From assembly GCA_016721425.1 (NCBI GenBank), contig JADKID010000024.1:50639-114638 (forward strand): a DNA stretch of 64,000 nt. Direction: 5' to 3'. Below the pieces are notes generated by a model. It was not told the DNA's origin. It searched no databases and saw nothing but the letters and a program-made list of their open reading frames with translations. Shown in pieces: positions 62,595 through 64,000 of the stretch (position 1 is its first letter; each line of letters starts with the position of its first letter). The stretch is from Bryobacterales bacterium. GTDB lineage: Bacteria; Acidobacteriota; Terriglobia; Bryobacterales; Bryobacteraceae. Position numbers and translations under genes: made by a program.

Positions 62595-63788
62595 ATGGCC
62601 GCGCCACCGCTCGAGGTGGCCGATCTTGTCCGGGCCGCAGGCCCGGTATTCATCGAGCACAGCCGTCGTTGGCTGACACGCCTTCACCTGAAGGTTCTAA
62701 CGGCGATCGAGCGCTGCCGCACAGCCGCGCTCGGAGGTCACCTCGATGAATGCACGCGCTGCGGCGATCGCGCCATCTCCTATAATTCCTGCAGAAACCG
62801 GCACTGTCCAAAGTGTCAGGCCAACGCTCGCGAGCGTTGGCTCGAGGCCCGCAACTGCGAGCTTCTACCCACCCGTTACGTCCATGTCGTGTTTACCCTC
62901 CCACATGAACTGGCGCCGCTCACTTTGCAGAACAAAAAGGTAGTTTACGATCTACTGATCAGGACCAGCGCCGAGACTCTGCTTGAGATCGCGCGAGATC
63001 CACAACATCTCGGCGCCGACATTGGCTTCTTTAGTGTGCTGCACACCTGGAATCAGAAGCTCGAGCACCATCCACACGTCCATTGCGTAGTTCCGGCTGG
63101 CGGATTGTCTCCCGATCACACGCGCTGGATTGCGTCACACGATAAGTTCTTCCTTCCGGTCGAAGTACTCAAGTGTGTATTCCGAGCCAAGTTCGTCGAG
63201 GCATTGCAGAATGCGTTTTCCGAGGGAAAACTGGGTTTCCACGGCACACTGAAGCCGCTTGGACGACCCAAGGTGTTCTCGTCGCTCCTGCGCCAGACCT
63301 TTAGCAAGAAATGGGTTGTCTATTCGAAACGGCCGTTTGGCGGCCCAGAGCACGTATTGCGTTACCTGGGCCGCTACACGCATCGGGTGGCCATTTCCAA
63401 TCACCGGCTCGTCTCCTTTGCCAACGACAAAGTCACGTTCCGCTGGCGCGACTCTGCACACAGCAACAAGAAGCGTCTCATGACCCTGCACGTTGAGGAG
63501 TTCCTCCGCCGCTTCCTGCTGCACCTGCTACCCAAAGGATTCGTGCGAATCCGGTACTTTGGCTTTCTCAGCACCCGCAAACGTGCGGCACTCCTGCCGT
63601 TGTGTTTTCAGTTGCTCGGCGCAGCCTCGCACCCACCAACGGCCATCACGACCACCGGACGGAGAAAGGAAGGTAATGCCGTTCGGCTGTGCCCTCGATG
63701 CAATGGCCCGATGCGGGTGACCGAGCGGCTGACTGCGGCACAACTTCGCCTACGTTCTCCGCCTGAGCCAGTCACATTCGTCGCATGA
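62595..63788 (+). CDS. IS91-family HUH transposase
   Basis: 397 residues, full length. An N-terminal zinc-binding region (HLDECTRCGDRAISYNSCRN; RHCPKCQANARERWLEARN) is followed by the HUH motif HHPHVHCVVPAGG with His161 and His163, and the catalytic Tyr257/Tyr261 pair in RYLGRYTHRVAISNHRL. This is the Y2 rolling-circle mechanism. The start follows the recombinase stop without a gap (TAG ATG). The last ~35 residues include a Cys pair (CPRCNGPM). Members of this family move by one-ended transposition and can carry adjacent DNA. Confidence 0.95.
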   Translation: MAAPPLEVADLVRAAGPVFIEHSRRWLTRLHLKVLTAIERCRTAALGGHLDECTRCGDRAISYNSCRNRHCPKCQANARERWLEARNCELLPTRYVHVVFTLPHELAPLTLQNKKVVYDLLIRTSAETLLEIARDPQHLGADIGFFSVLHTWNQKLEHHPHVHCVVPAGGLSPDHTRWIASHDKFFLPVEVLKCVFRAKFVEALQNAFSEGKLGFHGTLKPLGRPKVFSSLLRQTFSKKWVVYSKRPFGGPEHVLRYLGRYTHRVAISNHRLVSFANDKVTFRWRDSAHSNKKRLMTLHVEEFLRRFLLHLLPKGFVRIRYFGFLSTRKRAALLPLCFQLLGAASHPPTAITTTGRRKEGNAVRLCPRCNGPMRVTERLTAAQLRLRSPPEPVTFVA

Positions 63789-64000
63789 ACCCGCCGCCGC
63801 AATCACAGCCCCGATTTTCAACGTGCATCCGCACGCCAGGATCCGTGTGTCTCGGCGCCCCCGGCTTCAGTATCGGATCGTACATACCCGCCCGCTGCCC
63901 TTGCATCGCCCACTTCAAGAGTCGGCCAAGGCGCCTCACTGACAATCGGTCACCATCAGTCCCCATTGAAAACGCATAAGGTGGACCTGCCGTAACGGCT

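Larger units (their letters stand above)
61893..64000 (+). mobile_element. IS91-type insertion element, left-truncated, right end beyond or near the edge
   Basis: A recombinase fragment plus transposase, in one orientation. The 212 bases after the transposase stop (63789-64000) are non-coding and could hold the element's terminal sequence; I cannot identify the origin or terminus, and there are no terminal inverted repeats or target duplication to expect for this family. Confidence 0.75.

Overview
The window is about 63% GC and densely coded. It looks like a chromosomal segment of an acidobacterium of the Solibacter/Bryobacter/Paludibaculum type. The evidence is four Oar-like or Gly-rich TonB-dependent receptors and partners with carboxypeptidase-regulatory domains and no SusD, a beta-propeller protein with the C-terminal domain known as the Solibacter C-terminal domain (TIGR03437 type), a TPR-containing Ser/Thr kinase, and a DUF4097/DUF5668 operon driven by an ECF sigma factor. 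This is inference from gene content; no search was run.

Layout. 1-3.8 kb: end of a complex I operon (nuoL fragment, nuoM, nuoN). 3.9-15.6 kb: a subtilase; a sensor kinase and response regulator; and a reverse-strand cluster of a DUF5666 protein, a TonB-dependent receptor, an orphan OmpR-type regulator and a Spy/CpxP-like protein. Three of those four carry Gly/Pro/Met-rich tracts. 15.6-26.3 kb: housekeeping genes (HAD phosphatase, Lon-substrate-domain protein, shikimate kinase, glycerate 2-kinase, nrdR, rpoD) around an ECF sigma/anti-sigma envelope operon and a flippase-like membrane protein. 26.4-38.2 kb: a probable nutrient-acquisition region (ROK sugar kinase, ceramidase-like hydrolase, two Oar-like receptors, a Tat-exported Gfo/Idh/MocA oxidoreductase). 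38.2-41.4 kb: a small Cys protein and a large propeller protein interrupted by one in-frame TGA.

41.5-53.8 kb is a Tad/Flp pilus locus in almost canonical order: DUF192 protein, TadD-like lipoprotein, Flp pilin, a large glycosyltransferase-like membrane protein, CpaB, secretin, three TadE/G-type pseudopilins, CpaE, CpaF, TadB, TadC. No prepilin peptidase is present. From 50.6 to 58.1 kb, eight single-base frame breaks disrupt otherwise well-conserved genes (cpaF start, tadB, tadC twice, a Ser/Thr kinase three times, an outer-membrane protein once), whereas I found no frameshift in the first 50 kb. This is either recent decay of the locus or a run of sequence errors. 

58.7-64 kb is accessory in character: gene remnants, a HEPN/MNT toxin-antitoxin pair, a PadR regulator whose start codon sits where its own transcript should begin, with a 9-bp palindrome between the -35 and -10 boxes, a membrane protein translated with it, and an IS91-type element (5'-truncated tyrosine recombinase plus intact HUH transposase) that reaches the right edge. 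No tRNA, rRNA or CRISPR array was seen.
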